A stretch of DNA of 64,000 nucleotides from assembly GCF_023516455.1 (NCBI RefSeq), contig NZ_JAMGBA010000002.1, forward strand, positions 396,501 to 460,500, in the 5' to 3' direction. The stretch is from Sphingomonas caseinilytica. Its GTDB lineage: Bacteria > Pseudomonadota > Alphaproteobacteria > Sphingomonadales > Sphingomonadaceae. Shown piece by piece: positions 45,232-55,067 of this stretch; within the stretch, counting starts at the first letter, position 1; every line of letters begins with the position of its first letter. Under the pieces are notes generated by a model. That model was not told where the DNA came from. It made no database searches and saw nothing but the letters and a program-made list of their open reading frames with translations. The position numbers and the translations under genes are program-made.

Positions 45232-46218
45232 ATGACCTACTCAGTGAAACATGCTCGTTCCGGCCTCACTGCGATTGCCGCGGTGCTCGCCTTGTCCTCA
45301 ACCTCATTGGCCGCCCAGGAGGTAGCCGATCCCTTGGCCCCAGCGGCGGAAACTACTTCCACTCCGACGCCTGAAGCGGCTCCGCAACCGGAGGCCACGA
45401 CGTCGGAGCCCGTCGCCGACACCTCGGCACCCGAGCCCACTGCGGCGGAAACGGCAATGCCCTCTACGACGTCCCGTCAAACCGCGACGCGCAGCCGCGC
45501 GACCACCACAGCTCGTCGCGTAGCCAGCGAACCGGCCGCGGCTGCTGCCCCGATTGCGGCCCCGGCAACCGAAGCGCCGGCGGAAGGCATGCCGGTCCCA
45601 CCGCCTCCGGTCGGTGCGACAGTCGACCCTGGAGCCATGCCGGTTGATGAGACCGCAACGGCTGAAACCAGCGCGATGCCGTCGGATGAGACGCTTTCGA
45701 TTGTCGGCGCGGCGGGCCTTGGCCTTTTCGCCCTTGGCGGGATCGGCATGGCCATCGGTCGTCGCCGCAAGCGCAAGGAAGAAGAGGCCCACATGGCCGC
45801 CAACCGGGCCTACCTCGAAAGCCATCCGGTTGCCGACAAGCCGACGTCGCATAGCCCGGCCTTCGCTCGCACCGCGCCGGCGATGGCCGTTGCCGGACCG
45901 GGGCCGGTCCGCACGGACGTCCCGCGCACCAAGCTTCCGGAAGGTTTCGACCTGTCGCGCTTCGGCCCACACACTCGCGCTGCCTATCTTGGGCCGACCG
46001 AGGATAATCCGTCGCTGTCGATGAAGCACCGGCTGCGCCGCGCCGCGGCGATGGACCAGCAAGCCCGGATCCACGGTGAGGCTCCGCAGGAGACGGTCAA
46101 GGCGGCCGCCGCCCGACCCGACCGTGCCACCATGCCGATGTGGAATGTCGGGAACGACGGCTTCATGCTTCGCCGCGCACCAGGCAAGCAGGCACAGAAG
46201 CCGGCCTTCCAGCATTGA
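45232..46218 (+). CDS. Single-pass membrane protein with Thr/Pro/Ala-rich outer domain
   Basis: 328 residues from the ATG at 45232. A signal peptide (cut near AAQEVADP) is followed by about 100 residues rich in Thr, Pro, Glu and Ala. One membrane helix (LSIVGAAGLGLFALGGIGMA) ends in RRRKRK at about 190, and roughly 135 cytoplasmic residues follow. The outer region is probably disordered. No function is recognised; a terminator at 46240 ends it. Confidence 0.7.
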   Translation: MTYSVKHARSGLTAIAAVLALSSTSLAAQEVADPLAPAAETTSTPTPEAAPQPEATTSEPVADTSAPEPTAAETAMPSTTSRQTATRSRATTTARRVASEPAAAAAPIAAPATEAPAEGMPVPPPPVGATVDPGAMPVDETATAETSAMPSDETLSIVGAAGLGLFALGGIGMAIGRRRKRKEEEAHMAANRAYLESHPVADKPTSHSPAFARTAPAMAVAGPGPVRTDVPRTKLPEGFDLSRFGPHTRAAYLGPTEDNPSLSMKHRLRRAAAMDQQARIHGEAPQETVKAAAARPDRATMPMWNVGNDGFMLRRAPGKQAQKPAFQH

Positions 46219-46239
46219 GGTAGATACCCGGCCATAGAG

Positions 46240-46280
46240 CGGCCCGGACGTCCATTGCGGATGCCCGGGCCGTTTTCGTT
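46240..46280 (+). terminator. Rho-independent terminator
   Basis: CGGCCCGG (46240-46247) pairs with CCGGGCCG (46265-46272), with GTCC/GGAT extending the stem over a small asymmetric loop, followed by TTTTCGTT. It lies 21 bases after the stop of the gene at 45232. Confidence 0.85.
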
Positions 46281-46376
46281 ATGCGGCGTTCGTCGAACAG
46301 GCGGGGTTTCGTCGAACCTCAATTGCAACCCCTTGCCGCAAGGATAAAACGCGCCGGTCATAGCGGGAGGCGCAAC

Positions 46377-47072
46377 ATGATCGGCTGGATGGCAATGGCG
46401 GCGGCAATCTTGGCGCAGGCCGGACGGGCCGAGCAACAGCCGCTTCCGGAAACGGTTGTCGCGGTCTCGCCGGTTCCCATGGCCGCCGTGTCCGGGAATG
46501 TGATCACCCATCCGGTCGAGAAGATCCGAATCCGCGTGCCGGAAAAGGCGATCTATGCCGGGGCCGAGCGGTTCAACCTTTATGGCGTCGCCGATGCGGA
46601 GATCCATGTGTTCGTCGAGGCGGATGCGGCGAAGAAGATGCAGCGACTCTATTGGGTGCAGTTCGAAAGCTACCTGCCGAGCAACGACCATCGTTACAAT
46701 TATGCGGAAGGGAACACGCGCTTCGACCTGTGGGGCGGAACGCCGACCTGGCTGGTCTGGGGGCCGCGCCTGTCCAGCGCGCCGTACCGCGCGGGCGGCG
46801 ACCGGGAGAGCGTGATGCGGATCCTGTCGCGCGCCGGCTACACGATCCCTCCGGAAGTGTTGAACGTCCGAATGGTGCAGATGCTGGACGATCCAGCGGG
46901 CACCGGACGCGGCCGGCGCGAACTGATGATCATTTACAGCGAGGACCTGGCCCCAAGCGGGAAGACGGTTGCCGAGCTGGCGGTCGACGGCAAGGTCAAT
47001 GAGGCGTTTAAGCCGCTGGAAAGACCGCTGATAGATCGCGCGACGACTTCGGTCAGCGTGGAGCGGTTTTAG
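46377..47072 (+). CDS. Exported protein of unknown function
   Basis: 231 residues from the ATG at 46377, with GCGGGAGGC upstream. The start (MIGWMAMAAAILAQAGRAEQ) looks like a signal peptide. The body has many aromatic residues (RLYWVQFESYLPSNDHRYNY) and a C-terminal RRELMIIYSEDLAPSG segment. No family is recognised; a periplasmic or lipid-linked role is possible. Confidence 0.72.
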   Translation: MIGWMAMAAAILAQAGRAEQQPLPETVVAVSPVPMAAVSGNVITHPVEKIRIRVPEKAIYAGAERFNLYGVADAEIHVFVEADAAKKMQRLYWVQFESYLPSNDHRYNYAEGNTRFDLWGGTPTWLVWGPRLSSAPYRAGGDRESVMRILSRAGYTIPPEVLNVRMVQMLDDPAGTGRGRRELMIIYSEDLAPSGKTVAELAVDGKVNEAFKPLERPLIDRATTSVSVERF

Positions 47073-47097
47073 TTCGCCTTCTTTTACGGCTGAAAGG

Positions 47098-47430
47098 TCA
47101 CGATGCTGATCGGTCCGCGGGCCTGTGCCGACTGCTTCTTCCCTCCGTACCGCAGGCGGCAGTGAAGGCCCGGATGTGACGTTCATCAACTTCCTGTCCC
47201 CTGAAGGCGCGAAGGCGGATTGGCGCGAGCGCGCGTTCCCATGCGATGGCGAAGAGGCCATCGGGCTCTCGCAAGCGAAACCGATATGCGCCCTCGCGGC
47301 TCATGCCGACCGCTCGGGCGGATCGGGTCACGCTGCCCGTGCGGGCGAGCATTTCAAGGAAATCAAGCTGGCGCCCAGGCGTCCAGCCGTCATGCCGGCG
47401 GGTGGGGCGAGGGACTGTGAGTCGGCGCAT
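47098..47430 (-). CDS. Short helix-turn-helix protein, possibly truncated
   Basis: 110 residues. The segment HDGWTPGRQLDFLEMLARTG, then SVTRSARAVGMSREGAYRFR, is the LysR-type-like helix-turn-helix seen in a common sphingomonad protein family whose members are often longer. The C-terminal part after residue 75 loses recognisable similarity (AACGTEGRSSRHRPADRSAS), which suggests truncation or divergence. Confidence 0.6.
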   Translation of the reverse strand: MRRLTVPRPTRRHDGWTPGRQLDFLEMLARTGSVTRSARAVGMSREGAYRFRLREPDGLFAIAWERALAPIRLRAFRGQEVDERHIRAFTAACGTEGRSSRHRPADRSAS

Positions 47431-47448
47431 CGCCGAGCCTAAAGCATA

Positions 47449-47482
47449 GGGCGCAGGCTGTAGGACAGGCTTATTTGCGCCC
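47449..47482. promoter_or_regulatory. Two-tier hairpin in the spacer before the helix-turn-helix gene
   Basis: GGGCGCA (47449-47455) pairs perfectly with TGCGCCC (47476-47482), and an inner stem GGCTGT/ACAGGC with one mismatch and a 3-base loop is nested inside. It lies 19 bases upstream of the HTH gene start and 31 bases downstream of the gene at 47513, so it may be an operator or a transcript end. Confidence 0.4.
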
Positions 47483-47512
47483 GCCGGTACAGATCCCTCT
47501 CACGCTTCTACA

Positions 47513-47887
47513 TCAACGCCCCAGACGCCGGGCCAGCGCGCCGATCAGCAGCCCGGGCACCACCGCCATCGCCGACATGACGAACCCATAGACGAGTTCG
47601 AACGGCCAGAGATTATGGTCGGTGGGATCCTTCGCCACCTCGACCGCTACCCGGATCGCGATCGCCGCCGGAAAAGCGGAAATCATCGTCCAGAACACCC
47701 GCTTGAGGCTCGGCTGCCCCGAAGCGGCGAGGCCCGCCGTGATGACACCGAGCCCAGCCAGGCCGATGATCAACCCTGGATAGACGAACCCCTGATGATT
47801 GTAGGGAAGCTGCCAGAAGGGGATGCCCATCAGCAGCAGGCCGGCAACGAAGCCGAAAGCCAGCCATAGGGTGCCGCGCCCTGCCAT
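47513..47887 (-). CDS. Four-helix membrane protein of unknown function
   Basis: 124 residues from the ATG at 47887, with AGGGAGGGACAGG upstream. Hydrophobic segments lie at about 5-22, 32-53, 62-80 and 95-118, ending in a positive tail LARRLGR. No family is recognised. Confidence 0.7.
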   Translation of the reverse strand: MAGRGTLWLAFGFVAGLLLMGIPFWQLPYNHQGFVYPGLIIGLAGLGVITAGLAASGQPSLKRVFWTMISAFPAAIAIRVAVEVAKDPTDHNLWPFELVYGFVMSAMAVVPGLLIGALARRLGR

Positions 47888-48044
47888 CGCCTGTCCCTCC
47901 CTGGGCGCGAGTTTAGCACGAAGCGCCCGTAGGCATGAATGCTGGTGCTTTGGGCGTGCGCCGTTCGTGCCCCGTTTCGGCAATGCTTCAGAGCGGCTAT
48001 GCAATGTCCATGCGGCGCATTCGCGCCCGAAGAGGAGACCGGCA

Positions 48045-48173
48045 ATGGCCAAGGGCCAAATGAGGAAGAGCAAGGAAGCGCGCAAGCCGAAGAAGGAGAA
48101 GCCCAAGACGATCGCGGCCAATGCCTCGACGAAGGGCGGGCAGCGGGGCTTGGAAAACCTCAAGAACGACTAG
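48045..48173 (+). CDS. Small lysine-rich protein
   Basis: 42 residues, MAKGQMRKSKEARKPKKEKP followed by KTIAANASTKGGQRGLENLK and ND, with AGAGGAG upstream. The extreme Lys/Arg content suggests nucleic acid or ribosome binding. Similar lysine-rich short proteins (RSP_7527-like) are widespread in alphaproteobacteria. It ends 6 bases before the DUF188 gene. Confidence 0.75.
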   Translation: MAKGQMRKSKEARKPKKEKPKTIAANASTKGGQRGLENLKND

Positions 48174-48179
48174 CGTCCA

Positions 48180-48638
48180 ATGACCGGTTCAGTCCGAATC
48201 TTGGTGGATGCGGACGCTTGTCCGGTGAAGGAAGAGGTCTACCGCGTCGCATTCCGCCGCGAAGTGCCCGTGCGCGTGGTCAGCAACAGCTATCTGCGCG
48301 TACCGGCGCATCCGCTGATCGAGCGGGTGGTGGTGTCGGACAAGTTCGACGCGGCGGACGACTGGATCGTGGAGCAGGCGGATGCCCGAACGGTGGTGAT
48401 CACCTCCGACATATTGCTCGCCGACCGCTGCCTGAAGGCGGGTGCCACCGTGATCGGCAACAATGGCAAGCCGTTCACCGCCAGCATGATCGGATCCGCG
48501 ATCGCCACGCGGGCGATCATGGCGGACCTGCGCGCAGGCGGGGACGTGGTCGGCGGCCCGGCGCCCTTCGCCAAGGCGGACCGGTCGCGGTTCCTGCAGG
48601 CGTTGGATGAGGCGCTGGTGCGGTTGGAAAGGGCTTAG
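48180..48638 (+). CDS. DUF188 (YaiI/YqxD-family) protein
   Basis: 152 residues. VRILVDADACPVKEEVYRVA, DWIVEQADARTVVITSDILL and KPFTASMIGSAIATRAIM are the conserved blocks of DUF188, a PIN-like fold with acidic residues (D10, D12, then D-D near 60). Its role is not established; nuclease activity has been suggested for the fold. Confidence 0.93.
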   Translation: MTGSVRILVDADACPVKEEVYRVAFRREVPVRVVSNSYLRVPAHPLIERVVVSDKFDAADDWIVEQADARTVVITSDILLADRCLKAGATVIGNNGKPFTASMIGSAIATRAIMADLRAGGDVVGGPAPFAKADRSRFLQALDEALVRLERA

Positions 48639-48656
48639 TTCGGAAGGGAAGTCGAA

Positions 48657-48959
48657 GTGGCCGACGATGAATATGTCTATGACGAGGCCAGCGGCGAATG
48701 GCTGCCGGCGAGCGAGCTGGCGGCGCGGCAGGCCGCGGAAGGCGCGGTCGAGGTAAGGGACAGCGTCGGCAACCTGCTTCAGGACGGCGACCAGGTGACC
48801 CTGATCAAGGACCTCGATGTAAAAGGCGCGGGCCAGACCCTGAAACGCGGCACCCTCATCAAGTCGATCCGCCTGACCGGCGACCCGCAAGAGATCGACT
48901 GCAAATATGAAGGCATCAAGGGCCTGGTGCTAAGGGCGGAGTTTGTGCGGAAGCGGTAG
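48657..48959 (+). CDS. PhnA-domain protein
   Basis: 100 residues from the GTG at 48657. The C-terminal half (VRDSVGNLLQDGDQVTLIKD, then LDVKGAGQTLKRGTLIKSIR) is the PhnA domain (often annotated alkylphosphonate utilisation, now thought unrelated to phosphonate use). The N-terminal zinc ribbon of full PhnA/YjdM is absent; the segment YVYDEASGEWLPASEL replaces it. It is the last gene before the A/T-rich island. Confidence 0.88.
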   Translation: MADDEYVYDEASGEWLPASELAARQAAEGAVEVRDSVGNLLQDGDQVTLIKDLDVKGAGQTLKRGTLIKSIRLTGDPQEIDCKYEGIKGLVLRAEFVRKR

Positions 48960-49048
48960 CGGCGACGAGCAGAAGCAAGCGATTGCGAAGAGATCATGAG
49001 CTTGTGTTGCCAACTGAAACACAGAGCCATTTCAGGGCCATTTAGGCG

Positions 49049-49558
49049 TCAGGTAATATGAATAACCCAGTTTGTCGCGCGATCACGGGAAAGTGCCAAG
49101 TTTAGTACGGAGGCGAGTTTTCGAGACTCAGTGGGTTTTGAAACCAGCAACATAACATTGTTATCGTGCTGTTCTACCACCTCGTATCTCACGCGTGCTG
49201 GAAGCATGTCAGCATCCACCGACAAAGGCGCTGTATCGATAGAATGCCATGCTATCGGGTCGCGTGTATATAACGATTTCGTTTTCGATAGATGATTGAA
49301 GAAGTGGTCGCGACTGCTGCCGGGATTGTCGAATCTGACAACGTGCCGAAGGTCCAAAAGGTACTTTGGTTGAGTTACGTCGAGCAATTGCCTCAGATGA
49401 ACTCCGTCGATCTCATCCATTGCGACGATAACAATTTGCTTCAGTGCATTATGTTGCAGATCGAAGCTGAATTGCCCCGCATCTGACAAGCGAGGTCGTA
49501 CAGCACGCTTGCCCTTTGAGCGCTTCTTTTGCGTTAACTCTAACCCATGGTCGGTCAT
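49049..49558 (-). CDS. Unknown partner protein coupled to the AvcD-like deaminase
   Basis: 169 residues, no confident family. It starts at the ATG at 49558 inside an ATGA overlap with the deaminase stop, so the two are translationally coupled. A basic N-terminus (KKRSKGKRAVRPR) precedes a beta-alpha-beta unit (QIVIVAMDEIDGVHLRQLLD, then KYLLDLRHVVRF) and SSRDHFFNHL. A later beta-alpha segment is NNVMLLVSKPTESRKLASVL. The order and the DLR-x-x-x-RF motif are weakly reminiscent of DUF488, which is inference. Codon and base use are clearly richer in A/T than the neighbours, as in the deaminase. It is a candidate accessory, regulator or antitoxin. Confidence 0.75.
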   Translation of the reverse strand: MTDHGLELTQKKRSKGKRAVRPRLSDAGQFSFDLQHNALKQIVIVAMDEIDGVHLRQLLDVTQPKYLLDLRHVVRFDNPGSSRDHFFNHLSKTKSLYTRDPIAWHSIDTAPLSVDADMLPARVRYEVVEQHDNNVMLLVSKPTESRKLASVLNLALSRDRATNWVIHIT

Positions 49559-51222
49559 AAATTTTTTGTGAGTGCCGCTTCAATCTCAGGGTAAGCTGAG
49601 ACGAGAGGGGACCACTCGTCACCCCATTCTGGTTCGCCGATTTTCATATCACCGGTAACCTTATCCTTCAGGTCCCGGACCTTTTCAAATGCTTTGAGAT
49701 AGAGCCGTGGAGCCACTCCGACGAACGGTTTGAAAAGCACTCGTCCTCGGTCTTCTTCTGGATCGATCGCGCGCTCTTCAGAGATAGATAACGTGCTTGG
49801 CGGCACCCAATCTGCTTCTGAGACGGCTATGGCGTCGATGTGCAAACTTAACGCAAGACTCTTAGGATAGGGCTCAATGAACTGAACTTCATATACACCT
49901 GCGCTAACTATGTGGCGTGCGCAGTAGTGGCAGGGAAATGTCGTCACAAATAACCGAGTTCCGACCGTCGACGTACCCTCTCGTCCAGCTGAAAGGAGCG
50001 CGTCCATTTCTGCATGGACGGCTCTGCTGAACTCGATCAGGCCACCTAAGCGCGTCTTCCTGATCTTGGCTCGCAAGCTCTCTTTTTCACCTGCCGGAGT
50101 GACGTTGAGCTCAGGTATCTGCTCAATCAGTTCGTCAATAATGGCATTCTGCTCACGATTATTGCTGCAAAATGCTGGATTGCGAAATGCACATCGATGT
50201 TCGTGCGTGCGCTTGTTTCCCGAAAATTGCTCTCCGTAAACTCCGCCTCCTGCTCTCGGAACTTCATTGGTTCCCGTGGAGACAACCGTTCCGTAGTGAT
50301 CGACAAGCGCTGCACCAACTTGCCTCGATAGGCAGGCGCTTCTGACGCGCGCTGAGTGAGCGTGATGCATCGCAGTCTCTTCGATGGTCGGCCTAACGAG
50401 CCGGTCATGAGTTACGATGCTAACTAGTCGGGCAAGGGGCTCCTCTAGATAGCCATTTTCGCCCGTCGGATCATTGAACGTGTTGTCGACGAAAAAATCA
50501 GCCTCGTAAAAGGCATTCGTCACATGTTGTCCGTAGGCTTTTTTCTCATCGTCCGCATCACGTGCGATGAAATCTTTTACCCTACTGACAAGCGCGGGAT
50601 CCTGCTTTTCAGGGTTTGTCAGGAATTTCCCAATGATACGTTCTTCACGAACGCTCTCTTCACACACAACTCCGACAAGAGCGAACGAAGGTCCATAAGC
50701 TCGGCGAAACAGTTGAGTTTCCGCAGGATGCCTTATCGAGTCGATCAGCCATGCACGCTTAGTCTCGTCTGGCTGAACGGCCTGGCCTTGTACGAAGTCG
50801 GCACCAGTTAGACCTGCGCGGCGGCGCGCAATTGCAGCGAGGCATAGTCGTCCTACCCCGGCAGGGTCAGATTTTCTGATTTCATCGCCGAGATTCTGCA
50901 GCATAGGCACACTGTCGATGGGCCGCATGTCAGGAGGCGGAACGTCGCGACCGTGGGCCTCTGCCCAGCTCTTAATAAGCGCACTCATCTTTATAACCTG
51001 GCAGTCGTAACCGCGTGCTTCACAAGCCTTTTTAAGCGAGTCTATTGCACGGCTACCGCCCGCACCCACGGGTCCCACAACTCCAAACCAAATTTCATTG
51101 GATCGGATACCTTTGATGATGGTCTTGGCATCATCTTGTTGGTTTGCATTCGCTGCTCCAACGTGAGCAGCGGTCGACGCCTGCGCCATATCTTCATTAC
51201 CCCCAATTACGCGGACGGGCAT
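49555..51222 (-). CDS. AvcD-like anti-phage dCTP deaminase family protein
   Basis: 555 residues with the two-domain form of AvcD. Residues about 43-270 are P-loop-kinase-like; the Walker A position reads GVVGPVGAGGS (G50-S57) with Gly in place of the usual Lys. Residues about 285-465 are a cytidine/deoxycytidylate deaminase domain with the zinc motif HAE (H403, E405 catalytic) and PCHYC (C431, C434). Known AvcD proteins deplete dCTP and dCMP after phage infection, usually held inactive by the AvcI RNA. Starts are the ATG at 51222 or at 51189 (after GGGGGT). It lies 79 bases after thiC on the same strand. Confidence 0.88.
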   Translation of the reverse strand: MPVRVIGGNEDMAQASTAAHVGAANANQQDDAKTIIKGIRSNEIWFGVVGPVGAGGSRAIDSLKKACEARGYDCQVIKMSALIKSWAEAHGRDVPPPDMRPIDSVPMLQNLGDEIRKSDPAGVGRLCLAAIARRRAGLTGADFVQGQAVQPDETKRAWLIDSIRHPAETQLFRRAYGPSFALVGVVCEESVREERIIGKFLTNPEKQDPALVSRVKDFIARDADDEKKAYGQHVTNAFYEADFFVDNTFNDPTGENGYLEEPLARLVSIVTHDRLVRPTIEETAMHHAHSARVRSACLSRQVGAALVDHYGTVVSTGTNEVPRAGGGVYGEQFSGNKRTHEHRCAFRNPAFCSNNREQNAIIDELIEQIPELNVTPAGEKESLRAKIRKTRLGGLIEFSRAVHAEMDALLSAGREGTSTVGTRLFVTTFPCHYCARHIVSAGVYEVQFIEPYPKSLALSLHIDAIAVSEADWVPPSTLSISEERAIDPEEDRGRVLFKPFVGVAPRLYLKAFEKVRDLKDKVTGDMKIGEPEWGDEWSPLVSAYPEIEAALTKNL

Positions 51223-51257
51223 CTTTACCGAGCAGACAATACTTTGCCGTCAATTAG

Positions 51258-51286
51258 ATCGTTGTGAATTACGGCGAACAGGTCAA
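51258..51286 (-). promoter_or_regulatory. Weak candidate promoter of the deaminase operon
   Basis: On the minus strand TTGACC (51286-51281) and AACGAT (51263-51258) are 17 bases apart. The -35 is good and the -10 poor. A 4-bp hairpin CCGA-TAT-TCGG lies just upstream at 51288-51298, after the thiC stop. The island could instead be co-transcribed with thiC. Confidence 0.25.
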
Positions 51287-51301
51287 GCCGAATATCGGAA
51301 C

Positions 51302-53305
<2,004 letters not shown>

Positions 53306-53356
53306 GACTAGCCATTAGGCCAGGGCGCGCCTGATTGCCAGCGGCGCGACCGTCGA

Positions 53357-53875
53357 TCAGCGCTGCTGCCTGGCCAGCGCGGTCTTTTCTGCTTCGCTGA
53401 TCGTACCGTCCCTGTTGGTGTCGACTCGATCGAAGTTAGCGAGCGGTCCCGCGCGAAACTCGTCTGCAGTCACCTTGCCGTCCTTGTTCTTGTCGAGCTG
53501 GCCGAGAAGTTCAGAGGGAGGTGCAGCCTTCGGCGTCGGCGCGGCGGCCTTGAACTCGGCGAGGCTCAGTTGGCCGTCCTTATTGCCGTCGAGTTTGGTG
53601 AATTCCGCCTCGAGCTTCTGGTTGATGACGCCCTGAGCTTCAGCGACCTGGCGCTTCTGCGCGGCTTCGATCTCGGCGGTGTTCAGCGACTTGTCGCTAT
53701 TGGCGTCCAGACGCTTGAAGCTGGCGTCGATCTGGCTCGACAACGCTGCCTTGGTGACCGGCTGCGCCGCGGCGGCAGGTGCTGCACCGGTCTGGGCTGC
53801 AGCACCGGATGGGGCGAAAATTGCCAGGGATGCCGTGAGCGCGAGAGCATTTAGGGGAAGGGAGCGATTGAACAC
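53357..53875 (-). CDS. Exported EF-hand protein (first paralogue)
   Basis: 172 residues with a signal peptide (about 1-27). Four EF-hand loops are visible: DANSDKSLNTAE, DGNKDGQLSLAE, DKNKDGKVTADE and DTNRDGTISEAE. It should bind calcium in the periplasm. A second protein of the same form lies at 56996, on the other side of cysD-cysNC. Confidence 0.93.
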   Translation of the reverse strand: MFNRSLPLNALALTASLAIFAPSGAAAQTGAAPAAAAQPVTKAALSSQIDASFKRLDANSDKSLNTAEIEAAQKRQVAEAQGVINQKLEAEFTKLDGNKDGQLSLAEFKAAAPTPKAAPPSELLGQLDKNKDGKVTADEFRAGPLANFDRVDTNRDGTISEAEKTALARQQR

Positions 53876-53971
53876 TTGATTCTCCAGAAACAGGGTAAGC
53901 TGTTGCTGGATAGTGCAGGCGATAAGCTGCGTCTATCCGTTTGATTTCTGAAGATTTGTTTCCCCTCGTGA

Positions 53972-54121
53972 GTGTCGGAATATCGTAGCGCCAAACGCCC
54001 GGTGAGGACCGTTAGCGTCGACGGACTTCTCAGCTCGACCGACAAATCGACCTTAAAGCGCTGGAAAAAATATGGCGATGGCCTCAAACCGCTGGCAGAT
54101 GCGATTGCCGGCAAGAGCTGA
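53972..54121 (+). CDS. Possible 49-residue basic protein upstream of cysD
   Basis: A frame from a GTG at 53972 (a second GTG at 54002) reads MSEYRSAKRPVRTVSVDGLL, then SSTDKSTLKRWKKYGDGLKP, then LADAIAGKS. The composition is protein-like, but the ribosome site is poor. It ends 43 bases before cysD. It may be a short leader gene or a gene remnant; no family is recognised. Confidence 0.35.
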   Translation: MSEYRSAKRPVRTVSVDGLLSSTDKSTLKRWKKYGDGLKPLADAIAGKS

Positions 54122-54143
54122 TCGCGAAACTGTCGTGGGGAGA

Positions 54144-54159
54144 CACCCGAATTCGGGTG
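54144..54159. promoter_or_regulatory. Perfect 16-bp palindrome at the cysD start
   Basis: CACCCGAATTCGGGTG is an exact palindrome ending 5 bases before the cysD ATG and lying between it and GGGGAG at 54137. It could be an operator or an RNA structure at the ribosome site that controls sulfate assimilation. Confidence 0.55.
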
Positions 54160-54164
54160 ATTGA

Positions 54165-55067
54165 ATGCATAACCTGACTCATCTCGACCGCCTCGAGGCC
54201 GAGAGCATTCACATCATGCGGGAGACGGTCGCGGAAGCTTCACGGCCGGTGATGCTTTATTCGATCGGCAAGGACAGCGCGGTGATGCTGCACCTTGCCC
54301 GCAAGGCATTCTACCCGGCCTCGCTTCCGTTCCCCCTGCTGCATGTCGATACGAGCTGGAAGTTCCGCGACATGTATGCGCTTCGCGACAAGGTCGGCGG
54401 CGAGGACGGGATCGAGCTACTCATCTACAAGAATCCTGAAGCCGAGGCGCGGGGTATCAACCCGTTCGACCATGGGCCGCTCCACACTGACATGTGGAAG
54501 ACGGAAGGGCTGAAGCAGGCACTCGACATGTACGGCTTCGATGCGGCTTTCGGGGGCGCTCGCCGGGACGAGGAGAAAAGCCGGGCGAAGGAACGCATCT
54601 TTTCCTTCCGGACCGCATCTCACCGCTGGGACCCCAAGGGGCAGCGGCCCGAGCTTTGGTCGCTCTACAACGTCCGGAAAAATGCCGGGGAATCGATGCG
54701 GGTCTTTCCGCTGTCGAACTGGACCGAGCTGGACGTCTGGCAATATATCATGCGCGAGGGGATCGAGATCGTTCCCCTCTATCTCGCCGCGCCGCGATCC
54801 GTGGTGGAACGCGACGGCCTCATCATCATGGTCGACGACGACCGGTTCCGGCTGCGCGATGGCGAGCAGGTTGAAACGCGCTCGGTCCGGTTTCGGACGC
54901 TTGGCTGCTATCCGCTGTCGGGCGCGGTCGAAAGCGATGCGGATACGATCGAAAAGGTCGTCCAGGAAATGCTGCTCGCGACCACCAGCGAGCGGCAGGG
55001 CCGCATCATCGACCGCGATGCGGGCGACGGATCGATGGAGAAGAAGAAGCAGGAGGGCTACTTCTGA
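54165..55067 (+). CDS. cysD: Sulfate adenylyltransferase subunit 2
   Basis: 300 residues. The PP-loop [31 protein letters not shown] and [20 protein letters not shown] are diagnostic. With CysN it makes adenylyl sulfate from ATP and sulfate. The stop overlaps the cysNC start by one base (TGATG). Confidence 0.97.
   Translation: MHNLTHLDRLEAESIHIMRETVAEASRPVMLYSIGKDSAVMLHLARKAFYPASLPFPLLHVDTSWKFRDMYALRDKVGGEDGIELLIYKNPEAEARGINPFDHGPLHTDMWKTEGLKQALDMYGFDAAFGGARRDEEKSRAKERIFSFRTASHRWDPKGQRPELWSLYNVRKNAGESMRVFPLSNWTELDVWQYIMREGIEIVPLYLAAPRSVVERDGLIIMVDDDRFRLRDGEQVETRSVRFRTLGCYPLSGAVESDADTIEKVVQEMLLATTSERQGRIIDRDAGDGSMEKKKQEGYF

Noticed and set aside
51223-51301. AvcI-like antitoxin RNA
   Set aside because: The space is too short and no matching structure was recognised; it cannot be annotated without a covariance search.
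53851-54114. Minus-strand open frame in the spacer between the EF-hand gene and cysD
   Set aside because: No ribosome site or family features, and it overlaps the start of the EF-hand gene in another frame.
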